Source of the DNA: GCA-003244245 sp052390495
Lineage (GTDB): Bacteria; Actinomycetota; Actinomycetes; Mycobacteriales; Pseudonocardiaceae
Length of the DNA: 64,000 nucleotides
Assembly (NCBI GenBank): GCA_052390495.1
Contig: JBQTGW010000014.1
Location: 1 to 64,000 of the forward strand
Direction of reading: 5' to 3'
Part shown: one piece after another, positions 32,107 to 40,938 of the stretch
Layout: each line of letters begins with the position of its first letter
Numbering within the stretch: the stretch's first letter is position 1
The notes under the pieces: generated by a model
The model's input: the letters and a program-made list of their open reading frames with translations, nothing else
Told to the model about the DNA's origin: nothing
Databases searched by the model: none
Program-made: the position numbers and the translations under genes

Positions 32107-32925
32107 ATGTCAGGTTCGGACCAAGATCGCGAGATACCTACTGGCGCGAATCCTGCTGGAACGGCTCATCCTGAGCAGGGTCGAGCGGCGGACACCGACC
32201 GGCTGGTGGGGCCGGGGTACCGCAGGGTGCTACTCAAGCTCGGTGGTGAGATGTTCGGGGGCGGTGGCGTCGGGGTGGATCCGGATGTGGTACATGCTGT
32301 CGCACGACAGATCGCCGAGGTGGTAGCCACCGGAGTACAGATGGCCGTGGTGATCGGCGGAGGCAACTTCTTCCGCGGTGAACAGTTGCAGCAAGGTGGC
32401 ATGGAACGTTCCCGTGCTGACTACATGGGCATGCTCGGCACGGTGATGAACTGCCTGGCCCTGCAGGACTTCCTGGAACGTGAGCACAAGCTCGACACCC
32501 GCGTGCAGACAGCCATCACCATGGGGCAAGTAGCAGAGCCCTATATCCCCCGGCGCGCGATCCGGCACCTGGAGAAGGGCCGCGTGGTGATCTTCGGCGC
32601 GGGCGTGGGAATGCCCTACTTCTCGACCGACACCACCGGTGCTCAGCGGGCGCTGGAGATCGGTTGCGAAGTCGTCCTGATGGGCAAGGCGGTCGACGGG
32701 GTGTACACCGCAGACCCCAGAACTGATCTCACGGCGACGATGTTTCGCCACATTACCCATCGTGAGGTGCTGGAGCGGGGGCTCAAGGTGGCGGATGCGA
32801 CCGCCTTCAGCCTGTGCATGGACAACAAACTGCCGATCATCGTGTTCAATCTGCTCACCGAGGGCAACATTGCCCGCGCGGTGCGCGGTGAACCGATCGG
32901 TACCCTAGTCAGCTCTCCCGCCTGA
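32107..32925 (+). CDS. pyrH: UMP kinase
   Basis: A 272-residue amino-acid-kinase-fold UMP kinase forming UDP in pyrimidine synthesis. RRVLLKLGGEMFGGG is the ATP phosphate site, AVVIGGGNFFRGEQLQQGGM the UMP site, and FSTDTTGAQRALEIGCEVVL with GKAVDGVYTADPRTD the nucleotide region. The ATG at 32107 with GGGAGGA upstream adds about 38 residues (SGSDQDREIPTGANPAGTAH ...) before the conserved start; a leading extension of this kind also occurs in mycobacterial PyrH. It is followed by frr after 35 bases. Confidence 0.96.
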   Translation: MSGSDQDREIPTGANPAGTAHPEQGRAADTDRLVGPGYRRVLLKLGGEMFGGGGVGVDPDVVHAVARQIAEVVATGVQMAVVIGGGNFFRGEQLQQGGMERSRADYMGMLGTVMNCLALQDFLEREHKLDTRVQTAITMGQVAEPYIPRRAIRHLEKGRVVIFGAGVGMPYFSTDTTGAQRALEIGCEVVLMGKAVDGVYTADPRTDLTATMFRHITHREVLERGLKVADATAFSLCMDNKLPIIVFNLLTEGNIARAVRGEPIGTLVSSPA

Positions 32926-32960
32926 CAGTGCGCGGGAGGCCGCGCGGACAAGGAGCAGCA

Positions 32961-33518
32961 GTGATCGACGACAGCCTCCTCGATGCCGAGGAAAAGATGG
33001 AGAAGGCCGTGTCGGTGGCCAAGGAGGACCTCGCCACCCTACGGACCGGCCGGGCCAGCCCCGCAATGTTCTCCAAGATCGTGGTCGACTACTACGGTGC
33101 CGCAACTCCGCTGATCCAGATCGCCAGCGTCACGGTTCCGGAGGCCAGGATGGCGGTGATCAAGCCATACGACCCGAGCCAGCTCCGGCCGATGGAGAAA
33201 GCGATCCGCGATTCGGATCTTGGTGTCAACCCCACCAACGACGGCCTGATCATCCGCGTTGTCATCCCGCAGCTGTCCGAGGAGCGCCGAAGGGACCTGG
33301 TCAAGGTGGCGCACTCCAAGGGCGAGGACGCCAAGGTGTCCATCCGCAACATCCGCCGCAAGGCCAAGGAGGAGCTCAGCCGGATCGCCCGCGATGGCGA
33401 GGCCGGGGAGGACGACGTGGGCCGAGCCGAGAAGGAGCTCGACAGCATCACTCATCGCTACGTGGGATCGGTCGACGAGCTCGTCAAGCACAAGGAATCC
33501 GAGTTGCTCGAAGTCTGA
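32961..33518 (+). CDS. frr: ribosome recycling factor
   Basis: A 185-residue RRF that, with EF-G, splits post-termination ribosomes. The long three-helix bundle is visible (AEEKMEKAVSVAKEDLATLR; RRDLVKVAHSKGEDAKVSIR; AEKELDSITHRYVGSVDEL), with the beta domain carrying LRTGRASPAMFSKIVVDYYG and PYDPSQLRPMEKAIRDSDLG. GTG 32961 is preceded by AAGGAG. Full length for the family. Confidence 0.97.
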   Translation: MIDDSLLDAEEKMEKAVSVAKEDLATLRTGRASPAMFSKIVVDYYGAATPLIQIASVTVPEARMAVIKPYDPSQLRPMEKAIRDSDLGVNPTNDGLIIRVVIPQLSEERRRDLVKVAHSKGEDAKVSIRNIRRKAKEELSRIARDGEAGEDDVGRAEKELDSITHRYVGSVDELVKHKESELLEV

Positions 33519-33520
33519 GG

Positions 33521-34384
33521 GTGTCTCTCAGACTCGCCGAGCGCTCATCCGCCACCGTGGCCTCGACGTCGCGAGCCGGTCGTGATCTCCGTGCGGCGAT
33601 CATCGTCGCGCTGTTCCTAGGCGTCGGCGCCCTGGTTGCCCTGTTCACCGTGCGGCAGATATTCATCGGCATCGTGGCCGCCATGGTGGCATGGTCCACC
33701 TGGGAGCTCACGGGGGCGCTGCGCCAGGGGGCTGGTGTTCGGGTTTCGCTGCCTCCGGTGTTGCTCGGTGGGCAGGCGATCGTATGGCTGTCCTGGCCGT
33801 TCGGCCGTGACGGACTACTCATTTCATTCATGATCACTGTGCTGGCGTGCCTGGTGTGGCGCTTCGCCGGTGGTGTGGACGGCTATGTTCGAGACGTCAG
33901 CGCATCGCTGTTCACCGTGGCTTATGTGCCCGGATTCGCCGCGTTCGGCACACTGCTGGTCGTGCCCGCGGATGGGGCGGCGCGGGTGATGTGTTTTCTG
34001 CTCGGCGTGGTGGCCTCCGATGTAGGCGGCTATGTGGCGGGGGTTCTCGGGGGACGACATCCGATGGCGCCCTCGATCAGCCCGAAAAAGTCTTGGGAGG
34101 GCTTCGTCGGGTCGCTGGTTGCCGGCGTATCAGTCGGTGGTCTGGCCGTGACCTACCTGCTTGGCGGGCAGCCGTGGCAGGGGGTGCTCTTCGGGGTCAT
34201 GATCGTGATCACGTCCACCGGCGGGGACCTGGTCGAGTCACTGATCAAACGTGATCTCGGCGTGAAGGACATGGGTACCCTGCTCCCCGGCCACGGCGGG
34301 CTGATGGACCGGATGGACTCCCTGTTGCCGTCGGCGGTCGTCTCCTGGCTGTTGCTGACCCTGTTACTGCCGCCCAGCGGCTGA
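33521..34384 (+). CDS. cdsA: phosphatidate cytidylyltransferase
   Basis: A 287-residue polytopic membrane enzyme making CDP-diacylglycerol from CTP and phosphatidic acid. It has about eight membrane helices and the CDS signature near the C-terminus: SDVGGYVAGVLGGRHPMAPS, SPKKSWEGFVGSL, and ITSTGGDLVESLIKRDLGVKDMG with LLPGHGGLMDRMDSLLPSA (each shown in part). The start is a GTG 2 bases after the frr stop, implying coupling; internal starts cannot be excluded. The hairpin at 34443-34466 follows and ends the rpsB-cdsA run. Confidence 0.94.
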   Translation: MSLRLAERSSATVASTSRAGRDLRAAIIVALFLGVGALVALFTVRQIFIGIVAAMVAWSTWELTGALRQGAGVRVSLPPVLLGGQAIVWLSWPFGRDGLLISFMITVLACLVWRFAGGVDGYVRDVSASLFTVAYVPGFAAFGTLLVVPADGAARVMCFLLGVVASDVGGYVAGVLGGRHPMAPSISPKKSWEGFVGSLVAGVSVGGLAVTYLLGGQPWQGVLFGVMIVITSTGGDLVESLIKRDLGVKDMGTLLPGHGGLMDRMDSLLPSAVVSWLLLTLLLPPSG

Positions 34385-34442
34385 ACCCCACGAGGCCAGC
34401 CACCAGGCGGTCACCGAGCAACGCCATCCCATCCCGCTTTGG

Positions 34443-34466
34443 GCTGGCCGCCGCGCCGCGGCCAGC
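34443..34466 (+). terminator. 9-bp stem-loop after cdsA
   Basis: GCTGGCCGC (34443-34451) pairs with GCGGCCAGC (34458-34466) across a 6-nt loop, 59 bases after the cdsA stop and before the methyltransferase gene. A weak-to-moderate terminator candidate. Confidence 0.5.
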
Positions 34467-34555
34467 GGGGTGAGGCTACTGTCTGGCGCCAGCGCTGCGG
34501 TAGCCGCCGAGAGGCTGGTGACGCTCAGTGCTCGTGTGACGTGCAATCATGCCGG

Positions 34556-35290
34556 ATGCGCTATCGAGGGGTCCTGCCGAGCCCGAACATCTGGAACTGG
34601 CCGGATGTCTACGAGCGGGAGAACAGGGCCGTCGACGCGGACGGGGCGCTGTGGCAGGCGCTAGCCCAGCGGGTGGACTGGACTGGACGCGACGTCGTAG
34701 ATGTCGGTTGCGGAGACGGATTCCATCTGAGCCGGTTCGCGCAGCACGCCCGCAGCGTGATCGGTGTGGAGCCGCATCCTCCGTTGGTCGCCCGAGCTCG
34801 GCGGCGACTGCGCGAGCTGGGCTCGGGCGGGCTGGGTGAGGGCACAGTGCAAGTGCTTACCGGCACCGCGGGGCGGTTGCCGCTGCTCGACTCCACTGCC
34901 GACCTGGTGCATGCCCGCGTTGCCTACTTCTTCGGCCCCGGATGTGAGCCCGGGCTCGCTGAAGCGAGGCGGGTGCTGCGTCCGGATGGGGCGCTGGTGG
35001 TGATCGACTTGGATGGGACCCACCCTCCTTACGGTCAGTGGCTGTGCGCGGCGGCCCCCCGTTATCGGCCTGCGGAGGTCGAGGCGTTCTTCGCCAGGCA
35101 GGGTTTCGACTGCCGCCGGGTGGACACGGTGTGGCGGTTCACCGACCGTAGCGATCTGGAGGACGCACTGCGCATCGAGTTCACTCCGGACGTGGCGGCG
35201 CGGGCGATCGCGCAGACACCGGGACTGACGATCCCCGTTCGTTACCGCCTGCACGTCCGCATCGAGCCCACGGTCCACACCGTCCGCTGA
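34556..35290 (+). CDS. class I SAM-dependent methyltransferase
   Basis: A 244-residue methyltransferase with the Rossmann glycine motif VVDVGCGDGFHLSRFAQHA (motif I, about residues 45-63), an acidic residue at the end of strand 2 (VIGVEPHPPLVARARRRL), motif II LPLLDSTADLVHARVAYFF and motif III EARRVLRPDGALVVIDLDG. It belongs to the Methyltransf_11 type acting on small molecules or lipids; the substrate is unknown. The ATG at 34556 (MRYRGVLPSPNIWNWPDVYE) fits the conserved start, although no ribosome site is clear. It stands alone between cdsA and rlmN, as genes of this class often do in the Pseudonocardiales version of this region. Confidence 0.85.
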   Translation: MRYRGVLPSPNIWNWPDVYERENRAVDADGALWQALAQRVDWTGRDVVDVGCGDGFHLSRFAQHARSVIGVEPHPPLVARARRRLRELGSGGLGEGTVQVLTGTAGRLPLLDSTADLVHARVAYFFGPGCEPGLAEARRVLRPDGALVVIDLDGTHPPYGQWLCAAAPRYRPAEVEAFFARQGFDCRRVDTVWRFTDRSDLEDALRIEFTPDVAARAIAQTPGLTIPVRYRLHVRIEPTVHTVR

Positions 35291-35322
35291 CCGGTAGGGA
35301 GCATGGAAGACTGGTTCTCGAT

Positions 35323-36444
35323 ATGACTGCGCTGCCCTTGGTGTTCGATGCCCCACGCCGGGGCATGCCGCCGCGTCACCTCGCTGACCTCGACCGTGAC
35401 CAACGCCGCGCGGTGGTGATCGAGCTGGGTGAGCCGGCGTTCCGCGCCGACCAACTGGCCCACCACTACTTCGCCCGGCTGACCGTCGACCCGGCCGCGA
35501 TGACCGACCTACCCGCGCCACGCCGGTCACAACTCCTGGCGGCGCTGCTCCCGGAGCTGGCCACACCGGTGCGTCACGTCGCCTGCGACGGTGGCACCAC
35601 CCGCAAGACACTGTGGCGCGCGACGGACGGTTCATTGACCGAGAGCGTGCTGATGCGCTACCGGGACCGCGCCACGGTGTGCATCTCCAGCCAGGCCGGC
35701 TGCGGGATGGCCTGTCCGTTCTGCGCCACCGGGCAGGGCGGGCTGACCCGCAACCTGTCCACCGCCGAGATCGTCGACCAGGTGCGCGCCGCCGCCGCCG
35801 CGATGCGGGACGGAGAGATCGCCGGTGGCCCAGGCCGGCTGTCCAACGTGGTGTTCATGGGCATGGGGGAGCCGCTGGCGAACTACCGGCGGGTGCTCGC
35901 CGCCGTCCACCGAATCACCGACCCCGCTCCGAACGGGCTGGGGCTGTCCCAGCGATCGGTGACCGTGTCGACGGTCGGCCTGGTGCCCGCGATCCACCGG
36001 CTGGCGCAGGAGGGCCTGCAAGCCACGCTCGCGGTGTCGCTGCACGCGCCGGACGACGCACTGCGGGACACCCTCGTACCGGTCAACAACCGCTGGAAGG
36101 TCGCCGAGGTGCTCGATGCGGCGCGACACTACGCGGAGATCACCGGGCGGCGGGTGTCGATCGAGTACGCGCTGATCCGTGACGTCAACGACCACCCGTG
36201 GCGGGCTGATCTGCTCGGGCAGCTGCTCCACGAATGCCTCGGCGCACTGGTGCACGTCAATCTCATCCCGCTGAATCCCACTCCCGGCAGTGCCTGGGAC
36301 GCCAGCCCGCGTGACGTGCAGAAAGCGTTCGTCGCGCGGGTCCGCGCAGCCGGGGTGGCCTGCACCATCCGGGACACCCGAGGCCGCGAGATCGCCGCCG
36401 CCTGCGGTCAGCTGGCCGGGAGGGCGAAGCGCGATGATCAGTGA
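35323..36444 (+). CDS. rlmN: 23S rRNA (adenine-2503-C2)-methyltransferase RlmN
   Basis: A 373-residue radical SAM enzyme methylating C2 of A2503 in 23S rRNA and A37 in some tRNAs. The cluster motif CGMACPFC (CxxxCxxC) lies in SSQAGCGMACPFCATGQGGL. VVFMGMGEPLANYRRV, TVSTVGLVPAIHRLA and NLIPLNPTPG are typical, and the methyl-carrier Cys is in VACTIRDTRGREIAAACGQL near the C-terminus. ATG 35323 matches the family start. Its 3' end overlaps the HtrA-like gene by 11 bases. Confidence 0.96.
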   Translation: MTALPLVFDAPRRGMPPRHLADLDRDQRRAVVIELGEPAFRADQLAHHYFARLTVDPAAMTDLPAPRRSQLLAALLPELATPVRHVACDGGTTRKTLWRATDGSLTESVLMRYRDRATVCISSQAGCGMACPFCATGQGGLTRNLSTAEIVDQVRAAAAAMRDGEIAGGPGRLSNVVFMGMGEPLANYRRVLAAVHRITDPAPNGLGLSQRSVTVSTVGLVPAIHRLAQEGLQATLAVSLHAPDDALRDTLVPVNNRWKVAEVLDAARHYAEITGRRVSIEYALIRDVNDHPWRADLLGQLLHECLGALVHVNLIPLNPTPGSAWDASPRDVQKAFVARVRAAGVACTIRDTRGREIAAACGQLAGRAKRDDQ

Positions 36445-37474
36445 ACCTCCCAGGCGCACGGGGATGGCCTGGCGGGCAGGGGTGGCATCCGTCGCCGTGT
36501 TACTCGGCCTGCTCGGGGGCTGCGCCGACTCTCGCGTCGACGCAGCGCCACCCACTGGTTCCGTCGGAGGCGGCACCCTAGCGGTAGTGCCGGAGCTGGT
36601 CGAGCGTCTTGGACCCTCGGTGGTCACCGTGCTGCGCTCGGACGGCGGAGTGGGCAGCGGCGTGGTCTACCGCCCGGACGGCCTGATCGTCACCAACGAA
36701 CACGTCATCCGGGGCACGCCGGAGGTGACCGTCTCGTTCGCCGACGGCAGCCGGGTCCAGGGTCGCGTTCGCGCGGCTGACGTCGTTACTGATCTTGCCG
36801 TCGTGCAGGTGCCTCGGGGCGACCTGCCGGCGCCGCAGTTCGCCGAGCAGTTGCCTCGCCAAGGTGAGCTGGCCGTGGTGATCGGTACACCGCTGGGTTT
36901 CGCGAATACCGTGACCACCGGGGTGGTGTCCGGGCTGGGTCGGGAGATTCCCGGGTCGGCGACGGGCGGGAGCCAGGCACTGGTCGACCTGATCCAGACT
37001 GATGCGCCGATCTCCCCTGGCAATTCCGGAGGTGCCTTGCTGGACGCTCAGGGGCGGGTGATCGGGATCAATGAAGCCTATCTGCCGCCACAGTCCGGCG
37101 CGGTGGCGATCGGGTTCGCTATTCCGTCGACCACGGTGGTCGCCGTCGTGGAACAACTGCTCGCCGACGGGTCGGCGCAGCACCCTTATCTCGGGGTGGC
37201 TCTCGAACCGCTCACCGACGCCTTACGGGAGGCGTTGCGCGTGCCCGCGCAACAGGGAGCTGTGGTGCTCGAAGTCCGCTCAGGTGGACCCGCCGCAGCT
37301 GGTGGCATCCAACCCGGCGACGTAATCGTGCGTTTCGCCGACGAGCCGGTCACCACCGTCGAGAGCATCCTCGGCACGCTACGCAGCATCACACCCGGCC
37401 AGTCGGTACCACTGACGGTGCAGCGCGGCACCGAGCAGCTGGAACTTTCGATCATCGTGGGGGAGCGGCCCTGA
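36434..37474 (+). CDS. HtrA/DegP-like serine protease lipoprotein with PDZ domain
   Basis: A 346-residue trypsin-fold protease. The N-terminus has a hydrophobic segment ending in the lipobox LLGGC, so the protein is likely a membrane-anchored lipoprotein facing out. The catalytic triad is visible as His90 (TNEHVI), Asp120 (VTDLAVVQVP) and Ser198 (SPGNSGGALLD), followed by GVAIGFAIP-like strand residues. A C-terminal PDZ domain (about 250-340: YLGVALEPLTDALREALRVP, GGIQPGDVIVRFADEPVTTV) completes the plan. It probably degrades or senses misfolded exported proteins. The ATG at 36434 overlaps rlmN, showing coupling between the two. Confidence 0.92.
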   Translation: MISEPPRRTGMAWRAGVASVAVLLGLLGGCADSRVDAAPPTGSVGGGTLAVVPELVERLGPSVVTVLRSDGGVGSGVVYRPDGLIVTNEHVIRGTPEVTVSFADGSRVQGRVRAADVVTDLAVVQVPRGDLPAPQFAEQLPRQGELAVVIGTPLGFANTVTTGVVSGLGREIPGSATGGSQALVDLIQTDAPISPGNSGGALLDAQGRVIGINEAYLPPQSGAVAIGFAIPSTTVVAVVEQLLADGSAQHPYLGVALEPLTDALREALRVPAQQGAVVLEVRSGGPAAAGGIQPGDVIVRFADEPVTTVESILGTLRSITPGQSVPLTVQRGTEQLELSIIVGERP

Positions 37475-37559
37475 CGCCGTAGCGCGATCGTGACCTCGGC
37501 AGCACTCCGGTTGGACTACATGCTTGCGGCTGTGCTGCGAATCGCTGCATAGTGCTGCT

Positions 37560-37796
37560 GTGCCCACGTCTATCACCATCCGCAACGTGCCTGACGACGT
37601 CCGGAACGAGCTGGCGGGCTGGGCCGCGCGCGCCGGACGCTCTCTCCAGGAACACCTGCGCAGTGAGCTGATTGAGTTGGCCCGTCGACCTTCAGTCGAG
37701 CAGCTCCTCGACCGCGTCCGGGAGCGCAAGGCGGCCACGTCCACCCGCCTGAGCATCGAAGAGATTCTCGAGCACCGCGACGCCGACCGACGGTGA
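37560..37796 (+). CDS. FitA-like ribbon-helix-helix antitoxin, toxin partner lost
   Basis: A 78-residue protein of the FitA/VapB type: TSITIRNVPDDVRNELAGWA, then ARAGRSLQEHLRSELIELA forms a ribbon-helix-helix DNA-binding domain, followed by a toxin-binding tail (LLDRVRERKAATSTRLSIEE). In an intact module it would repress its own operon and neutralise a PIN-domain VapC ribonuclease. Its stop overlaps the next start (GTGA) as usual, but the downstream vapC frame is closed after 21 residues. The GTG at 37560 is chosen because it begins the conserved strand. No promoter operator was assigned. Confidence 0.85.
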   Translation: MPTSITIRNVPDDVRNELAGWAARAGRSLQEHLRSELIELARRPSVEQLLDRVRERKAATSTRLSIEEILEHRDADRR

Positions 37797-37858
37797 ACCT
37801 GGTCATCGATGTGAGCGTCGTCGTCGCAGCGCTGATCGACATATTGCTTCCGACGTAA
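37793..37858 (+). pseudogene. VapC toxin stub, 21 codons
   Basis: Starting at the GTG that overlaps the antitoxin stop, the frame encodes VNLVIDVSVVVAALID and then ILLPT before TAA at 37856. The beginning is the standard first strand of a PIN-domain VapC (Val-Ile-Asp-x-Ser-Val, with the first catalytic Asp), followed by helix 1 as far as LID. The remaining domain of about 110 residues with the other acidic residues is absent in all frames of the following 340 bases. The break looks like a deletion with a new, unrelated sequence joined at about 37843. Confidence 0.8.
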
Positions 37859-38198
37859 AGAGCTGCGCAACGGACACGAGCATTCATCCACGCTTCCTTG
37901 AGTACGACTTTGATTGGAAGGCACCGAGACGGGCGGGTACCTTTACGCGAAGCGAAGGGTGGGGGAGTTCCCTGGCCGCACGACCCACACCCGTCCCGGT
38001 GCCGGGTCGTCACTCTGCCCGCCCCGTACGGGACAATCCACCCCGAGCAGCGGGTATCTTGTGATCGTCAGCACCTCCCGACGGCACGGGGAACTTCCGT
38101 AGCTGTTTGGCTGGACTGCTCCATACGGGTAGCGTCTAACCACTATCCATCCCTGAGCCGCCTGCCTGACGAGGCTGCGTGACTGTCAAGGAAGCGCC
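37859..38198. other. 340-bp stretch without a recognisable gene
   Basis: Several short open frames exist on both strands, but none has a ribosome site together with protein-like composition. The content is likely debris that replaced the rest of vapC. CTGACGAGGCTGCGTGACTG near 38166-38185 and AAGGAAGC at 38189-38196 provide the ribosome site for the regulator at 38199. Confidence 0.5.
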
Positions 38199-39737
38199 AT
38201 GACTCGGCTTCGCAGTAAGAAGCAGGAGCGCCACCAAATCCGATGTGCGCTGCGCGCCACGGGCAAGTCATGGGTTGAGATCACCGACATCTTCCGACAG
38301 CGCTACCGGGTCAATGCCCGGGTAGCCCTGCGCTATTCCCACGGCTGGAGTCAGCGGGAGGCGGCCGACGAATGGAACAAGCTCTGGCCCGACGAACCGA
38401 AGACTTTGAAGAATTTTTCATATTGAGAATCGTGGCCGAGTAGCACCGGGTACGCCCCCCGCTTCGATAACCTCGACAAACTGGCGCAGCTCTATCAATG
38501 CAGGGTCGGTGACTTGCTCGCAGACCTGCCCGATTATCGGGACCACGACGATGCCCACCACCCGGAATCCGCCACTCACGACGCGTCTGGAGTGTCGAGT
38601 GGCGAACTCGTGATCGCCCGTCAAGTAGACGCTCTGCTGCTAGACTTCCTGCGTAAGCACGAGGCAGGCAGCTGGAGCAGACCCGCGTCGTTCATGTTGC
38701 CAGCAGGCGCAGCCTCGCTGGCGCAGCGGCTGAGCGAGGTCACCTTCGATGAGTTGGCAGAGGCCATCATGATGTGGGTGCGGCGGCTCCCCAATCGCCG
38801 TGACGTGCTGTCGAAGCTGAGCGCAGCGCTGACGGTCGCGGCTGCCGCGCCGGTGCTGAACGTGCTCGACCCGCAGCTCACGCTGCACAGCGTCCTGGGA
38901 CATCGGCATCTCGCGCAGCGGCTCGCCAAGACGGCTCCCGCCGAATTTCAGCAGCGAGCGATATCGGTTTATGCCGAGCTGACCCAGTTCGTCGGCTGGC
39001 TCTGTTTCAACCTGTGCGATTACCGCGGCGCCCAGCACTACTACGACGACGCCCGCAGCGCTGCCCATGATGCTCAGAACCTCGAGCTCGTTACCTATGC
39101 CTTGTGCTGCATGAGCCATCTTGCCACCTGGCAGGGCAAGCCGCGCGTCGGAATCGACCACGCCGTAGCCGCCGCAGCGTGGGCCAAACAGATACCCAGC
39201 CCGCACGCTCAAGCCTATGCAGCCGACGTTACGGTCCGCGCCTACGTCGCCGACAATCAACCGGGTAAGTTCCGGGAGGCACTCGATCACGAGTACGTGG
39301 CGCTCACCGCGGTGCTTCCAGATGTGCCGACCGCCTCCTGCTGGACCTTCTACGGCGAAGCGTTCTACTGGTGCACCGCAAGCGAGGCTGCGCTGAAGCT
39401 CGAGCAACCCGAAGTGGCACTGAGTGCCATCGACAAGTCGCTGACCCTGGTCGACCCGGCGAACCTGCACGAAACGTCGTTCACGCTGCTTTTCCGTGCG
39501 GAGGCGCGCATCCAGCAGGAAGCCATCGACGAAGCCAGCAGCATTATCGGGGACGTGGCCCGCCGCGCGGCCGTTGGTCGCTCCCAGCGCTTGGACCAGC
39601 GAATCAGCAACTTGCGCGGCTTGCTCGTCCCGTGGCACCAGACCAAGCCGGTGCGCGAACTGGACGAACAACTGGCGGCCTACCGCCCCGCGTCGGGTAA
39701 CGGCAACGGCAGTACAAACAGCACGTATTCACGGTAG
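38199..39737 (+). pseudogene. HTH/TPR transcriptional regulator interrupted by in-frame TGA
   Basis: The frame from ATG 38199 encodes a 512-codon regulator of a common actinobacterial type. An XRE-like HTH begins KKQERHQIRCALRATGKSWV and VNARVALRYSHGWSQREAAD, and a helical TPR-like sensor extends to the stop at 39737 (for example AISVYAELTQFVGWLCFNLC, QNLELVTYALCCMSHLATWQ). TGA at 38424-38426 replaces the Trp codon in KNFSYW-ESWPSS: the reading before (WPDEPKTLKNFSY) and after (ESWPSSTGYAPRFDNLDKLA) stays in the same frame and matches the family continuously. An internal start downstream could still make the sensor part. Upstream is AAGGAAGC. Decayed by a single nonsense change or read through. 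Confidence 0.8.
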
Positions 39738-40111
39738 TAGGCACCCGGCTTGCCGGGCACCGTGCCTATCTTCTGCCAGCCCCAGCGCTCATAGAGCGCA
39801 TGGGTCTCGACGGCTTTGGGGTTGCTCGCCAGGGTCGCGGCTGGAGACCATCCCACCACCCCCGCCCCGACCGGAGGTTATAGCCGAAGACAAAGCCGAC
39901 GAGCTGGTCCGCGACCCGTGCCGTCACCAGCGAGTAGTCGGCCCCTTGCAGTCCTCGTGTCGCCCGGTCCCGGAAGGCGCTGGACTTCTCGCGGGTGTCC
40001 TCACTCGGCACCGCGCCGTACGCATCGGCGTAGGCGTCACAGCTCATCCATGAGCTGGGCCGCCTCGGCGCTGGTGTGGTGGGCGAGAGACGGGTCATCC
40101 GCAGGGAGCAT
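39680..40111 (-). pseudogene. GNAT acetyltransferase with frameshifts
   Basis: On the minus strand, ATG 40111 (MLPADDPSLAHHTSAEAAQL) opens a GNAT protein that hits a TGA after about 24 residues. In a second frame it continues as DAYADAYGAVPSEDTREKSS and DYSLVTARVADQLVGFVFGY. In a third it finishes with NPKAVETHALYERWGWQKIG and KPGAYYREYVLFVLPLP, stop at 39680-39682. The last block is the characteristic acetyl-CoA-site helix and Tyr-rich end of GNAT folds. At least two indels have broken the gene. It is convergent with, and overlaps, the end of the HTH regulator by 58 bases. Confidence 0.75.
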
Positions 40112-40335
40112 GGCGTCAGCCTATGGCCCATCGCATGCGGCGAACTCCTCACCCGCATGCCGGGCTGTCTGCGGTGGCTGACACCATGCGAGTTCTAGTG
40201 ATCAACCATGAGGAGATGGGGCACGTGTCCGATACAACAGCGGGTGCGGTTGGTGCCACATCCGGTCCGCATGATCGCGAAATAACAGAGGTATCCCCGT
40301 TAGGCCAACAAGACGCTGCGTGCAACTATTCACCC

Positions 40336-40938
40336 ATGTCGAGCGCTGAGCCCTCCGCTCAGTGGTTAGCGGCAAGCTTGGAAGAGTACAAGTCACTAAG
40401 GGCTGAAATTGTTGATGCGATCCAGGCCCAGCGTCAGATTATGCAGATAGGAATAACCGGCCTGTCTGTGCTCGTAGGTCTCGGATTGCAGCGCATAGAT
40501 CCACTTCTTGCAGTACTTCTACTAATGATACTCGTCCCAATGTTAGCTATTTTCATTACAGCTGGAGCACTTGGAGAATTCTTTCGGGCAGCCAGGGCGA
40601 GTTCATTCCTTGCCTATAGGGAAGAAATTATTAATCACTACATTCCTGGACCCGCGTCTGCCCAGGAATGGGAGCAGTGGCTTCGGCTTCAACCTGTATA
40701 CACAGTACGGGATCGGGCTCAGTTTCTTGCGACATTTTCTATCACTACAGGCGCTCTGACTCTTGGGTTCTATACGATTTTTACGTCGGATTTTCACATC
40801 GATCAACCTGTACCCCTCGTCTTCACCTTAGAGGCCGTAGCCGCAATCTTATGGGCGATAAATCCGATATTGTACGAATATATGCTACGACGAGCTCGGT
40901 ATCAGTTTTATCAGAAGAATCTTTCGCGCCGAGATTGA
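40336..40938 (+). CDS. four-helix membrane protein in lower-GC DNA
   Basis: I do not recognise a named family. The 200-residue product has a soluble N-terminus (SAQWLAASLEEYKSLRAEIV) and four membrane segments (GITGLSVLVGLGLQ; LLAVLLLMILVPMLAIFITA; ATFSITTGALTLGFYTIFTS; LVFTLEAVAAILWAINPILY). Between helices 2 and 3 lies a polar loop with EFFRAARASSFLAYREEIIN. It has a basic C-terminus. The DNA from about 40370 to 40940 is clearly AT-richer than the surrounding genes and uses AT-ending codons (ATT, AAT, TTT), pointing to acquisition by transfer. An earlier start is possible (ATG 40198, GTG 40225). It lies between two broken gene modules. Confidence 0.7.
   Translation: MSSAEPSAQWLAASLEEYKSLRAEIVDAIQAQRQIMQIGITGLSVLVGLGLQRIDPLLAVLLLMILVPMLAIFITAGALGEFFRAARASSFLAYREEIINHYIPGPASAQEWEQWLRLQPVYTVRDRAQFLATFSITTGALTLGFYTIFTSDFHIDQPVPLVFTLEAVAAILWAINPILYEYMLRRARYQFYQKNLSRRD

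Noticed and set aside
37898..38182. 94-residue plus-strand ORF after the vapC stub
   Set aside because: No ribosome site, no protein-like pattern, and several equal-length frames overlap it.
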